Below, in pieces: positions 11,005-22,439 of a stretch of 43,558 nt of DNA. Origin of the DNA: Nemertoderma westbladi (taxonomy: Eukaryota > Xenacoelomorpha > Nemertodermatida > Nemertodermatidae). The stretch spans positions 1-43,558 of the forward strand of contig JAUCBJ010002298.1 in assembly GCA_032718475.1 (NCBI GenBank), written 5' to 3'. Each line of letters begins with the position of its first letter. The stretch's first letter is position 1. Made by a program: the position numbers and the translations under genes. The notes beneath the pieces are model-generated. The model made no database searches and had not been told where the DNA came from. It was given only the letters and a program-made list of their open reading frames with translations.

Positions 11005-11213
11005 GGGTGTAAACGCTACGCCGACAGCCGACAACCAACGCCGACAACCATTGTTAAAGCTAATTAATGTTAATTATCAATTGAGGGAAAGGAACAGGAT
11101 ACAGTGGAAGGTTATTCTAACCAAAATAATAAACGAGTGACGAACTCAGGTTACATTTTCAGATTTGCTGTTGTCGGCTGTGATTGGCGGCTGTCGACGT
11201 AGCGTTTACACCC
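11005..11213. mobile_element. MITE with long TIRs and 9-bp target duplication
   Basis: This 209-bp non-coding element has imperfect terminal inverted repeats of about 40 bp. The left end starts GGGTGTAAACGCTACGCCGA, and the right end is the complement of GGGTGTAAACGCTACGTCGA. A perfect 9-bp direct repeat GTTGAAACA (10996-11004 and 11214-11222) flanks it; the next base also matches. Long TIRs with 9-bp duplications are typical of Mutator-like MITEs, so that is the best superfamily guess. The middle (about 11083-11150) carries the 68-bp monomer in reverse orientation, as the poly-G MITEs do in forward orientation. Confidence 0.85.
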
Positions 11214-11222
11214 GTTGAAACA

Positions 11223-12373
11223 GTATACACCTGCTGCTAACTGCACACTTATAATTTTTACCATTTATTTTGAACCAGTACAATTAGTTATATTTGAATT
11301 TACCTTCACTTTCATATTGACACAAGTTGTGCTCATGACATATCATTGCGCTTTAAATAAGTTTATTGCGGAAGACCGCATTGATGTTTTGTAGCAAATG
11401 AAGTGGTGGACATATGGCATTGTCTCTAATGGCTGTAAGTATAAACTTTCAGCCTACGCTAATTTACCATAAATTACCATAAACGCCGTGGCTACTCCCC
11501 AAACCAAAGATACAAAGTTGGGAAGCCATTTTGAAAAGTCGCATCTCTCAAATGTTTACTTCATCATAATGGCCTAAATCTTAAAAAGTTATACAAACTT
11601 TATAAAATAATCAATAATTGAAATTTTTATTAAAAACTAACACATGGAAACCTTTTCAATTCATATATATATTACATAATTAACTCCAAGTGATTAACTT
11701 CTGCGCTAAAACAAAATTAGAGACTAAAAAGTAGTTTCCTGAAAAATGTGTTTTCTTATAATATGACAGGGTCGATATATTTATAAAACATACTTAGAAC
11801 TGAAATTAGATTTGAAATTGAAAAAAGTTGAGAAAAATTGTTGTTGAGCCCTCTGCCACCCCCCGCACCGCACCGCACCCCCTGGCGCAAAACACATTAT
11901 TGTCAGTTTTAATTAGGGTTAATGCCTGACCAACTAACCCGAACCAAAATAATAAACCAAATATACACATAATATAGATCCCTCCATAGCCTCAACAAAT
12001 TCACTATACAAACCCGTAAATTAATAAAAACTTTATTATTCTGTATTGCTACTATATTGCATTTGTAGGTACCGGAAACGTGACTGTACCAAATTATTAT
12101 AATTTGCAACACCTGCTAATAATAACCGCAGTATTATCTATATAGAACAGTTTACGTAAACCAAATGCTGACGGAATTAACTATATTATATTATAAAGTA
12201 TATTCACTCTGCAGAATAAAGTTAGTAAATAGTAATAATATATAATAATAAAGGAATAATTATTGTAGCCGGTTGACGCAGCCGGGGTATAAAATAGTAA
12301 ATAATAAAATAAACTTAGTTTACATAGACGTAGCGTAGACTAATAGCACCATCCCAAATAAATAGTTAATTAG
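11223..12373. other. AT-rich spacer, no gene seen
   Basis: About 1.1 kb without a credible coding frame. Notable only are a C-rich stretch with CACCG repeats (about 11856-11885) and simple AT-rich sequence. Confidence 0.55.
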
Positions 12374-13192
12374 CTAATTAATTAGTTGTGAAGTAAAGGC
12401 CCCCTGGCGGGCTAACTGGTCGGCGCACTCGTTCCCATGGTTACCGCTATGGGCATCCACGTGTTCCCAGGTAACCGCCACTCTCCGACACAACTCGTAC
12501 AATTCGGCTACCAGCTCGACGTTCTTTACCGCGTCGCCGGCCGCCGTGCGCCAATTATTCCCGCGCCACTTATCCACCCACTTGGTGGCGCACCCGATAG
12601 TATAAACCGAATCGGTGAAAACACGGAGGCTCGGGAGGCCACGGTCACGGGCGCAACGGATTGCGCGAATAGCCGCGGACAGCTCGGCGCGCTGGTTGGT
12701 CGGACGTCCGGACAGCGGCTCGGACACGTTGTACTCGCTGTCCGGACCCCAGTACACCCCGATACCCGCCGCTGCACCGGCGCGCCCGTTCCTGAAACAC
12801 GATCCATCGCAGTAGACGCCAACCTCGACGGGACCGAGGGAGTCAGCGAGACTGCGGGACACGTCCTCCTTAGTTGGCGTACAGACATCGCCTGGTGAGT
12901 CGTCCAGACTGGTGTCCACTTTCACATTGACGTCATCTGTGACGTAATGACGGGGCGGTGTTACACATTGTTGCGGAGGTACCCGTAGTGTATTGGTTCG
13001 ACTCACCCCTCCAGAGTTCGCATCCCCGCTTTGAACGAATCTCCATGCCTCCTCACAACTATAGAATTTTTTGTAGCGTGCCCCGGGATATCCGTTAACC
13101 ATCCGTTTACAATCGGTCCACGAGGTAAACACACCCGATTGGCGGCCCCTTGCTACCGCATAGTAACCCTCTCCCTTCTTACACTTTGGCAT
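12374..13192 (-). CDS. RNASEH1: Ribonuclease H1 (hybrid-binding domain plus RNase H), intronless
   Basis: This 272-residue protein would cleave the RNA strand of RNA-DNA hybrids; RNase H1 enzymes act in nuclei and mitochondria on R-loops and replication primers. Residues about 9-53 (YYAVARGRQSGVFTSW through the FYSCEEAWRFV region) form the N-terminal hybrid-binding domain. An acidic, serine-rich linker spans about 55-120. The RNase H domain spans about 122-268, with the four catalytic acids present: D129 (VYCDGS), E170 (QRAEL), D194 (VFTDSVY) and D258 (ECADQLA), plus H248 in HVDAHSGNHGNE. The ATG gives a full-length domain start. No intron is visible and the frame is much more GC-rich than its surroundings, suggesting a retrocopy or transferred copy (inference). 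No N-terminal targeting peptide is obvious. Confidence 0.9.
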   Translation of the reverse strand: MPKCKKGEGYYAVARGRQSGVFTSWTDCKRMVNGYPGARYKKFYSCEEAWRFVQSGDANSGGVSRTNTLRVPPQQCVTPPRHYVTDDVNVKVDTSLDDSPGDVCTPTKEDVSRSLADSLGPVEVGVYCDGSCFRNGRAGAAAGIGVYWGPDSEYNVSEPLSGRPTNQRAELSAAIRAIRCARDRGLPSLRVFTDSVYTIGCATKWVDKWRGNNWRTAAGDAVKNVELVAELYELCRRVAVTWEHVDAHSGNHGNECADQLARQGAFTSQLIN

Positions 13193-13213
13193 TTCTGTTG
13201 GACTGTTAGAAGG

Positions 13214-13238
13214 ATTATTAGGTAAAGTACCTAATAAT
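13214..13238. promoter_or_regulatory. 11-bp-arm palindrome upstream of RNase H1
   Basis: ATTATTAGGTA, a 3-base spacer AAG, then TACCTAATAAT form a perfect inverted repeat 22-46 bp upstream of the RNase H1 start codon. It could be an operator-like site or a 5' UTR hairpin. Function is unknown, and AT-rich DNA yields some palindromes by chance. Confidence 0.45.
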
Positions 13239-13459
13239 AGTAAAAAGACGATTTAAAATAATAAACTTAATTTCTGAATTTCTTATACTACAGGAAAAAT
13301 TATAGCTATTTAACTCCGTAATAAAGTAAAAATAATTAAATACAATTTAAACATCCCCACATGACCGACGGACCCAATATTACTGCAACGGCACTGCAGC
13401 ACACATAATTCTTATATTACATATTCCTTCCAGCTAAATTGAGGACCTGCGGAAAGCGA

Positions 13460-15500
13460 ATATAAACCGCAAATAAACGGGTAAGGGCAGAGGGTGGAGT
13501 AACTGTCTTCATATATCTAACAACATATCCAGCTTCTGCTCACAGATAGAAACAAGGTCTGATAGAATACTTGGTCTAACCTTAAAGAATAATATATATC
13601 AAAAAGATATTACTATCCTATTACATGCCTGCAAATGGCGGAAATGTGGAGGACAGAGAAAAATATATTGCCACTGTAAACACCTTGACATTACTCATTA
13701 AAGAACACAACAGTTCATCAGACATCCTACTAATTGGTGATATAAACTGCAATCCAGCCCTGGATAAACAAAAACAACATTCACAAAGGAAAGTTGCAAC
13801 CTTTAGTGATATATTCGAACACGAAATACAGATTGTATGTAACCTCGATCTTATTGACACTAACCAAAATGAGAAAGAAAACCTAGTCACATATATACCA
13901 ATTATTTAACAAAAGAGGAAATATAATGTGAAGTTCAATAATTATCACATCATATCTTCTGCAGGTCTAACCTGCCTTGCAGACGCCTATAGCATTGTAG
14001 ATAGAGATAATCAAAACAAATCACATCACCTCCCTGTTGTTTGTTCATTTTCAGTGCCCCGAAAAGATAAGGCAGATGATTACAGCAACGAAAACAACTG
14101 GAAAAAGAGAAAACAACTCAAGTTCCTATTTAATAGAGCAACCGAGCAACAGATAAACAACTACAAAAACGAAGTATCAGCAAAGGTTTGGGTGCTGGAG
14201 GGAAATTTTACTGAGGATAACATTGATACAGAAAGTAATTTGGAATGGTCGACTGCTCACCTTATCTCAACAATCAACAAAACAGCTAGTAGACACATCC
14301 CCTCGATTCGACCCTAATGCCATACAATGAAACAGTTCAGAAGAAGAACCAATACACAAGATCCTGCAGATATATATTGTAAGCTACACAACACCAAATG
14401 GGACGGCAGTTCAGAAAATGGAATACTATCATGCAAGATCACAACTGGAACACAGTGAATATGTACACCATATTACGCAACTATTAACGTCTAGTAGATC
14501 TGACAAGAAAATTCTGGAGAAGCATTAAGAAGGATAAAAATAATAGTGCCCCTGCCCCTGTACCCAATGCAGATGATTTACTGCAACGCTACAAGTCATT
14601 CTTCAAAGAAGAATCCGTAGAAGAAGGATTCTTCAAAGAAGGATTCTTAGAAGAACAAAACACATGATCTACAACAAATAACTAAAAAAAACTTACCACT
14701 TCATAAAACACCTAGCCATATTCAAGAAGCAATTAAAAACCTTCACAGAAATAAGGCTGCTACACCATAATGTACACAATCTTACATCTGAACATCCACA
14801 ATATGGCAACTCAGAAGAATTATCCCACTTTCTAGCAATTCTTTACAACTCTATAATTAAATCGCACCACATGCCAACAAGTTTATGTTCAACACTCATC
14901 CTTCCACATTTAAAACCAGGAAAGAGAGACATACACAGCAATGAAAACTACCAAGCCATCTCAGTAATGCCAATTACTTTCTTTTCACAAAGAAATGGGA
15001 ACTCCTTATAGTGGACAAAGCACAGAACTTCCATACATCATGGCAAAAGGATTAATAAGACACTTCAACTCTCAGGGCTCGAATGTATACATAATATCCC
15101 TAGACCTGTCGGCAGCCTTTGATACCGTATCTTACACAAAGCTCTTTTGAGAAATTGGAAGAAACCGAGATTGATAAATCAATTCCTCTAACATTAGCTT
15201 CCTACTACTCAGTCAATGGCATTAATCGCCCTGAATAACAGAAAATCGAGACAACATATTTCATTGAAACAGGAAGTGCACCAGGGTGGAATTATTTCTG
15301 CCTTCCTCTTCAATGTATACATGAGAGACCTATTTGAGAAAGTAGAAGAATCAGGTAAAGGGTGGCATATACATCGTATCCTCCGTATTGTATCATACAT
15401 CATATCCATTGCTGTCTTACGCAGACGACATAATTATTATGGACAACCTGAAATATGACGTACAGTCTCTGATGACAACCTGCGAGATATACTTCAAAAA
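13460..15500 (+). pseudogene. Heavily decayed LINE with endonuclease and RT remnants
   Basis: Fragments of a second non-LTR element lie in mixed frames. Endonuclease pieces include GGVTVFI near 13490, the YMPANGGNVEDREKY region at 13620, ILLIGDINCNPALD near 13725 and a SHHLPVVCSF histidine motif near 14020. The linker includes FWRSIKKDKNNSAP near 14510. RT pieces are NYQAISVMPI near 14945, LDLSAAFDTVSYTKLF (motif A) near 15100, HQGGIISAFLFNVYM (motif B) near 15280 and TYADDIIIMDN (motif C, intact) near 15415. Many stops and frameshifts make it non-functional. It is older than, and distinct in sequence from, the LINE at 5534-9999. Confidence 0.82.
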
Positions 15501-15902
15501 CCAACTTTAAAAAGACATGGTTTGTCATAAGTTACACTAAATACGAGACCCTGTGTGGAATATTTCCTCAGAAAGAAGAATGCATTGTTTTATAGAATGG
15601 GACTGCCATCATTACGACCTACTTTATCACATTTTTGGGTCTCCCACTACCAGCAGAAAATTTGAAATTGGGGGATCGATCATTATACTAAACGCATATG
15701 GGCAAATGTACATGAACTAACAAATCTGGATTTGGAATCAATAATGTTCCAATTGACGTGACAAGGTTAATATGGAACACAATGTATCTGCCATCGGCCC
15801 TATATATACCGTATACCGAGTTACCTTGTAGATGATATAAAAACAACCTGGTACAAGGCTCTTTAGAAGCATACTCGCTGTCAAGAATTGTGTCAAACAA
15901 TT

Positions 15903-16243
15903 TATATTAATAATAATATAATTAATTAATAATAATAATTAATAATTAATTAATAATAATAATTAATAATTAATTAATAATAATAATTAATTAATAATAA
16001 TAATTAATTAATAATAATAATTAATTAATAATAATAATTAATTAATAATAATAATTAATAATTAATTAATAATAATAATTAATTAATAATAATAATTAAT
16101 AATTAATTAATAATAATAATTAATAATTAATTAATAATAATAATTAATAACTAATTAATAATAATAATTAATAATTAATTAATAATAATAATTAATAATT
16201 AATTAATAATAATAATTAATTAATAATAATTTATATTAAACAA
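15903..16243. repeat. AT-only tandem repeat (TAA/TTAA mixture)
   Basis: Roughly 340 bp made almost wholly of TAATAATAA and TTAATTAA blocks, with interchangeable units of about 17 and 24 bp. It sits downstream of the decayed LINE and may have grown from that element's 3' tail. The stretch 15501-15902 before it is unassigned, probably LINE 3' sequence. Confidence 0.85.
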
Positions 16244-16785
16244 ACAACAATTTATGGTCTTTTAATATTCCTGATTTTGAATTCATACTAAAATCACCCA
16301 GCTTTCGTTCTATATAGATAGATAGATAAAATATTTTATTCAACAAAACTCCGATGTTTAAAAGTAAAAACAAATGGAGGCAGCTCGCCTGGACGGCCCA
16401 GACATAGCTGATGATTGGCGTTGAATAGGCGTCCGTCAGTGGGAAAAAGAAGACTTATATACACTACTGTAGTAAAAACTAAACACATAACAAGTAGCAC
16501 CACACCAAAATAACAACAAAAACAAAAGGTAACAGTGTGCGCCCGGCCCAGTGGCAGTATGGGATTGTTAGATCAAGTTCTCTTAGATTGGTAGTTATGT
16601 ATATTTTAATAATATTATAATATAGGGTTACTGTGGTTATTTTAATTTATTGTTTTTAACTACGTGATAGCGTCCCTCTCGTATTTTACAAGATAGTGAA
16701 GTTTTATTGCATGCAGGTATTCTTTATATTGCCTAATGTGAGTTATTTTTTTCTTATCTGAGGAACTCCATAGAAGTTGGAAACT

Positions 16786-16796
16786 TAACATTGCAC
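16786..16796 (+). repeat. Left target-site duplication of the RTE-like element
   Basis: TAACATTGCAC here matches TAACATAGCAC at 19219-19229 at 10 of 11 positions, flanking the inserted element. Confidence 0.85.
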
Positions 16797-19218
16797 GGCG
16801 AACAATAACAAGCGAACTGGAAAGCTATGGACTCATAGTGGACTCAGTGGTCACAAGTCCCAGATAGACCATATCCTGTTTCGTAGGAAATACAGGAGCT
16901 CTATACAAGACTGTAATGCATTTACACTACGACCCTTCTCCAGTGATCACCGCCTTATTGTGGCCAAGGTAAGACTTAGTCTGCGTGCTAGCAGAACAAC
17001 GAAATCTGCCTTGCCGCGGCATGACTGGTCCTCTCTGTTGCAACAGCCAAGTGTGAGATCCAGCTTCACACTACAGCTGAGCAACATGTATGAGGCTCTT
17101 GCCTCTGAGGCGGCAGATCACTGTGAGGGCTATACTGCCTTCACAGAGGCAGTTAAGTTAGCAGCTGCAAAAACAGTTCCTGTATACCCTCGAAACAGGA
17201 AACGGGCCCCCTGGACTGACAGCAACATTCAGAAGTGCCGAAATAACCTCTACAAGGCGCAGAAAGAGTCCCGACTCAAACAGACTACAGCGGCCAAGAA
17301 TGCAGTTAAGGCTGCATCTATGTCCCTGAACAGGCAGTACTCTGTTAATTTACAGGAGCTAATAAGCCTACAGGTTGATGCCATCAATGATGCTGACGAC
17401 AGCAGGCAATCATCCCAGGCATGGAGATCGATCAACTTGCTTGCTGGTCGAAAAAGCCAACCAACCACCAAGGTTAAGGCTGAATCACCAGCCGATCGCC
17501 TCAATGGTCGGAAGGACCACTTTGAAAAGCTCCTCAATAATGACAGGGTATTGCCTGATAACTTTATAGAAGTAAAAGTGTCTGAGTCTGTACTCCCAGA
17601 TATTCCCATTGGTGATATCTCCTTTGCAGAAGTGAAGGCTGCTGCAAAGAGCATTAAGACCAATCGTGCCAGTGGAGTAGATGGTGTTCCCCCTGAGGTC
17701 TTTAAAATACCTGAGTGTTTAAAGCTCATCTATCCCATCATAGTAGACATGTACCGTACAACAAGAGTCCCACAAGAAATGAAAACAAATAAGTTGGTGC
17801 CAGTTCCCAAGAAGGGCAACCTAACACTATATGGTTCTTTTCGGGGAATCGCATTGATCTCGATTGCTGCAAAGCTATACAATAGAATTCTATTAAATCG
17901 CATCAGGGATCCCATTGAGAGACTGCTCCTGGAAATCAGAATGGGTTCCGTAAAGGTCGTGGGACCATGGAGCCCATTTTGGCACTTAGAAGGATAATTG
18001 AAGAGTTATCAAAAAAGAAAGACAGGCATCTGGCTGTTATCTTTGTTGACTTCTTCAAGGCCCTTGATTCAGTCTCTCGCTCACGTATGTTCAGCATACT
18101 TTCATTATATGGGATTCCTGATGAAATTATTGCAGCAATCAGATCAGTATACGATGGTTCGACAACATTTGTGTCTACTGTTGACGGTGACACAAAACCA
18201 TTTGAAGTGTTATGGGGCGTCATCCAGGGAGACCCACTTGCACCATTCTTGTTCATAATTGTTGTTGACTATGTTCTACGCATGTCCTTAGATCATCATA
18301 ATGATGATGGGGTGATGATAACTCCACCTACTGGCTCCAGAAGTCGAGGAAATCCTGCCAAGTACCTAACTGATCTAGACTTTGCGGATGACTTAGGAGT
18401 ACTCTCAGAATCACTAGGGGAGCCCAACGGCTCCTCAGCTCATTAGAACATGCTGCTTCTAGTGTTGGTCTTTTTATTAACTCCAGAAAGACCAAAATTT
18501 TGACAGTTAACTTTGAAAGTCCTCAGCAAGTCGCTGATCGGATGAGCATAAGCTCAAAAGATGGTATGCTTGAGCATGTGGATGACTTCTGTTACCTGGG
18601 ATCATGGATCCGGAAGTCAGGTGAGGACCTTCGAATACGTAAGGGAAAGGCATGGGCACCCTTGAATAGGCTTTCCAGGATTTGGAAGTCACCGAGAATT
18701 AATCGGAAACTTAAGGTCCGGTTATTTAGAGCAGCAGTAGTTCCAGTACTCCTCTATGGGAGTCCATGCTGGGCTCTAACTGCTGAGGACACCAAATCTC
18801 TGGATGGCACATTCACAAGAATGCTACGCCGGGTTCATTGTGTCAAGTTCAATGCACACATCTCCAACCAGACACTATATAACATTGGAGGTGTCTCATT
18901 GGTTCCCCCAAGCTTGACACTAGAACAAAATCGCCTCCGCTTTGCAGGACATTGCTTTCGCCGTGAGGACCAGCCAGTGCATAATCTTGTACTTTGGCAG
19001 CCTCATGGAGTGAATAAGCATGGTGGACCTGGACAGCCCATGACTTTCTTGAGACGCATCTTAAAGGACACTGGCCTTGAGGATGCGGATGATCTAGGAA
19101 ATGTCATGGGTGATAGGGAGTTGTGGCGGTGCAATTTTGTCGATAAGCCGGCACAGTATCTTAAACTTAAAAATGCAGCTGCAATGCAGCATGCCGATCC
19201 TAGTAGTAGTAGTAGTAG
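16797..19218 (+). mobile_element. RTE-like LINE, 5'-truncated, nearly intact RT
   Basis: This element of about 2.4 kb lies inside the minus-strand LINE and is bounded by an 11-bp target duplication. It begins within the C-terminal endonuclease region and ends in a (TAG)n tract (19199-19219). Short 3' UTRs with trinucleotide-like tails are typical of RTE-type elements. The sequence looks younger than its neighbours: only two frameshifts break an otherwise open reading frame. Confidence 0.87.
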
Positions 19219-19220
19219 TA
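16806..19220 (+). pseudogene. RTE-like endonuclease/reverse transcriptase ORF with two frameshifts
   Basis: The frame starts in the endonuclease C-terminus: NNKRTGKLWTHS, KSQIDHILFRRK and PFSSDHRLIVAKVRL (the SDH motif), then a linker. The RT follows with SGVDGVPPEVFKIPE, LVPVPKKGN, FRGIALISIAAKLYNRIL, NQNGFRKGRGT after the first frameshift (near 17935), VIFVDFFKALDSVSR (motif A), WGVIQGDPLAPFLF (motif B) and LTDLDFADDLGVLSES (motif C intact). A second frameshift lies near 18420. The C-terminal region includes FRAAVVPVLLYGSPCW and RFAGHCFRREDQ. The 5' endonuclease lobe is missing because of truncation. Restricted RT decay and intact catalytic residues suggest recent insertion. Confidence 0.88.
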
Positions 19221-19229
19221 ACATAGCAC
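19219..19229 (+). repeat. Right target-site duplication of the RTE-like element
   Basis: TAACATAGCAC matches 16786-16796 with one mismatch and immediately follows the (TAG)n tail. Confidence 0.85.
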
Positions 19230-20060
19230 TATTAAATAAAATGGTGTTGTTAGTTTTTGGAATTTTTATTTTATTTGTTCTTGGGATAAGTAATTGTTGG
19301 TTTTTATTGATAAACGGCAGTTCCAGATCTCTGAAAGGTTTAATAATGTTGAATATATATTGAAAGAAGAATTTTAATGTAAAATATTCCCTAAGGGCTG
19401 TTAATGTTGGTAGTTTTGATAATGTGCGTAGTTCAGTGCCAGTTTATGTCAGCTACTTTTTTACTATGTACAATACGCAGACCATAGTTTTGTTTTTTCT
19501 CCAAATTATAGAGTAAAGTTTTGAAGCCGTATACATTATGCAATGAAACTAATACTTCACAGCAGTAATTATGGTATGGAAGTACTGTATGTAGCTTTAT
19601 ATATATTTAATTTAGTACGTACAGATAGCTGTCCTTTTATTTGTCGTAATCCAGAGACGGCCTGCGTCATTTTGTTAGAAGTGATCTTGATTTGTTCCCG
19701 CCACTCAAGTTTGTTGTCTATAGCTAGCTAGACCTAGATAGTTAATATTGTTTGATTGTTGTATTATCACTTGTTTTTCATTCTTATTTTCCAATAAATT
19801 TAGTTCTATATTATCAAGTTCATCTGTCCTGGAGTTAGGTGATATTAACATCATTTCTGTTTTATCATTATTTAAATGCAGGTGTACAGAGTGAAATATG
19901 TCCTTTAATTATTCTATGTGTTTACCTAATGTTTTGGCAGCAGTGTTGGGATTTTTATCATGACAGTACACTAAGGTATCGTCTGCGAACTGAATTAGTC
20001 CCGAATATACAACTCCTTGAAACTCAAACACCAGTAGATACTCATTCCAACTCGGGATCC

Positions 20061-22439
20061 CATCATTGAAATCGATTGCAATTCACCAATATAGAGTAAA
20101 ACAGCTCATGATCCATAAAAGAAAGCAAGAAAGAAAACAAGATTCAACCAATACGAAATTCAGTACTCAATTTGGGATTAACGTGTTTTGGGGCATCCAC
20201 ATAATACAGTAATACTGTAGGCCTAATAAGTAAGCACACGTCATAAACCAATTGAGGGAAAGGAGCAGGTTACAGAGGCAGGCTTTTCTAACCAAAACAA
20301 TAAACGGCCACTTTACCAATTGAGGGAAAGGAGCAGGTTACAGAACACTGCACCAGTACTACTGTACAACTACCTACAGTACCGGTACAGTACAGGTGGA
20401 GGCCCTGAAACACGTTAGTCCTCTCAATTTGACACTTAATATATCTATACAGTTCTAAATAAACTCCATCATAGCTACAATGTAAAACACGTGAATATCG
20501 ACTATTATAAATCCAGGTAGCAAGTATAATAATCAAAGCAGAACATTAGAATTACATTGCAGCATTGTACGGTATTCTGTACCGGTATATATAAATCGAT
20601 ATATATGTGTTGGTTCGTTTTTACTATTCTGATTTTAATTGAGGAATGAAAGTAAGAGTTAATAATAATAAATTAATTATTTCATCTGTTCATATATTTA
20701 AATAATTTTATTAATAGTAGGTAACCCTATCTGCCTATTGCAGTATTGTACTATTGGAATTTATTGTATCATGGATTTGTTTAATATGGCAGTATGGGTA
20801 ACAGAACAGTTACCGCTACCGGTAACCAGGTTACGGTACCGGTACTCTACCGATAATGACAATCAACAATCAGAAAAACATAGTACAGCTGTATTACTGT
20901 ACACGCGTACAGCCGTACCGCGTACCGCTCCGGTACAACAATCAAACAATGTAGGCCTAATGAGAATTATAAATATCTGACATAATCTTAACATTTAAAA
21001 CATGTGTAATACAGAGCAGAAACGGGACACCCCACCCGGACCGCCACCATTCGCCATTATTCTGGGCATCATACAGTAGCCTACTATAGGCCTACACAAT
21101 ACACGGTAGGCAGTAGGACTATGATTTTGAATAATCTGTAATCTAAAACACAAGAAATCCAACACTATCATATTCATATTTCCCGCCAAACACCATGAAA
21201 ACAATGAATATTAAACAACAGTATCGGAATATAGTTTCTTAATTCAGGTACATGCACCCCCCCCCCCCCCCCCCCCCCCCCCTCCAAAAAAAAAAAGAAA
21301 AATTTTAATTTAATTTAATTTTAAGACAAAGCAGGACGAGCGCAACGGGGCTTATAATGTTGATGAGAACTGCGTTGACTGGTGTCCGGACACTACCCCC
21401 CCCCCCCCACCCCCCGGACACTTGCCCCCCTGACACTTCCCACCCGGACACTTCCCCCTTCCCCCGACTATTCTTAATTTCGCATATAATTCGTATTAAT
21501 TATAGGTATTATTATCTAATTGTTTTCTTCAAATTGTAGCAGATGGGGATGAATATTATTGATGCTATCAAAATTATACAGTACCTCTCCAGCAGGGGAA
21601 ATCGACATGCGTCGACCTGTATTCTGTGTTCAGCATTACATATTGATAAATTAATTAAATTTTCTGGTTACTTGCAATATATTTTTAATAGGATTTTGTT
21701 GAATTATATAATATTGTAGTAATTTATATATTAAATTGGTTAACATTCAATACAGCTCCTACTTTAGTCTTAGTCAATTTAATATCTGATGATACAAACA
21801 TGAATTAATTATTTCAAAATGGTCTTAAAAGTAGCGGGGGTTTGGGGGCGGCAGCCACCAATAAAAAGAAAAACAAACAAAATTTGACTATAAAAATGTT
21901 TCTTTTATAATTTTGAAAAAACTGAACTAAATACAACTTGTCTGGATACAACTGTAACCCTGTAACCTGTAACCATCCTTAACTTTTGTGTGTTATTTTG
22001 TGTTTTGCATACTGCCTTGCATTCCACAATTCTATTGTATGCCGCTAGATTGCGCTACATATTTATAGCATGGTTTAAGAAATGACTTTTTAAATTAATA
22101 AACGACACAGTTTCGGGCGTTAGGTTCTTCCGTAGTTCGCACATTTCTAAATTAATATAATTCATTGTTAAATCTACCGTTATAAGTACATACATATTAG
22201 TCGGCCTGAGATAAAAAATCTTTAAAAACTGACATATAAAAACAATAAAAAAGTTTAAACCATTTACAAACATTATTATATATGGGCATGGTTGGATAAT
22301 TCTACTAAAAATAATTGACCTTACTACTGAAGGCGTAGGCGCTTCCAAAAAGAAATTAATATAGCCCAGTAGACGCTCTGACTAAATAATGCTCGATAAA
22401 TAAAAATCACTAAAAAATTAAAATTGTTAAAAACATAAA
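20061..22439. other. Non-coding region with palindrome-rich and poly-C stretches
   Basis: No credible gene. Dense TACCGGTA and GGTACC motifs lie at 20340-20400 and 20570-20940. A C26 homopolymer lies at 21257-21282, with further C-rich blocks at 21399-21470. Near 21570-21610 a CCTCTCCAGCAGGGGAAATC stretch resembles the inner end of the poly-G MITE and may be a degraded relative. The short frames here lack recognisable domains. Confidence 0.5.
20250..20345 (-). repeat. Dispersed partial dimer of the 68-bp monomer
   Basis: Two head-to-tail copies, the second partial, start at 20251 and 20319 with ATTGAGGGAAAGGAGCAGG. This is the reverse orientation of the array at 43030-43558, with the same 68-bp period. 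Confidence 0.85.

Larger units (their letters stand above)
16310..20060 (-). mobile_element. Minus-strand LINE interrupted by an RTE-like insertion
   Basis: The two parts are 19230-20060 (RT and C-terminal half) and 16310-16796 (end of ORF2 and 3' UTR), read on the minus strand. Motif C reads QFADDTLVYC near 19990. Further on, GLRQIKGQLSVRTKLNIYKA near 19650 matches the region after the RT in Jockey/CR1-superfamily elements. Removing the inserted element leaves the local frame open across the junction (...FNSAML then SFQLLWSSSDK...), with the ORF ending near 16660. The 3' end carries ATTTTATC and a TATC tetranucleotide run (16314-16340), a common kind of LINE tail. Upstream stops show decay. 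The 5' boundary near 20060 is approximate. Confidence 0.8.

Noticed and set aside
12437-12898. Plus-strand frame of 153 codons opposite RNase H1
   Set aside because: It is the antisense shadow of a clearly coding GC-rich gene.
22055-22348. 97-codon minus-strand frame with hydrophobic segments
   Set aside because: It lies in the likely 3' UTR of a LINE remnant, has no homology I recognise, and AT-rich DNA commonly gives such hydrophobic frames.
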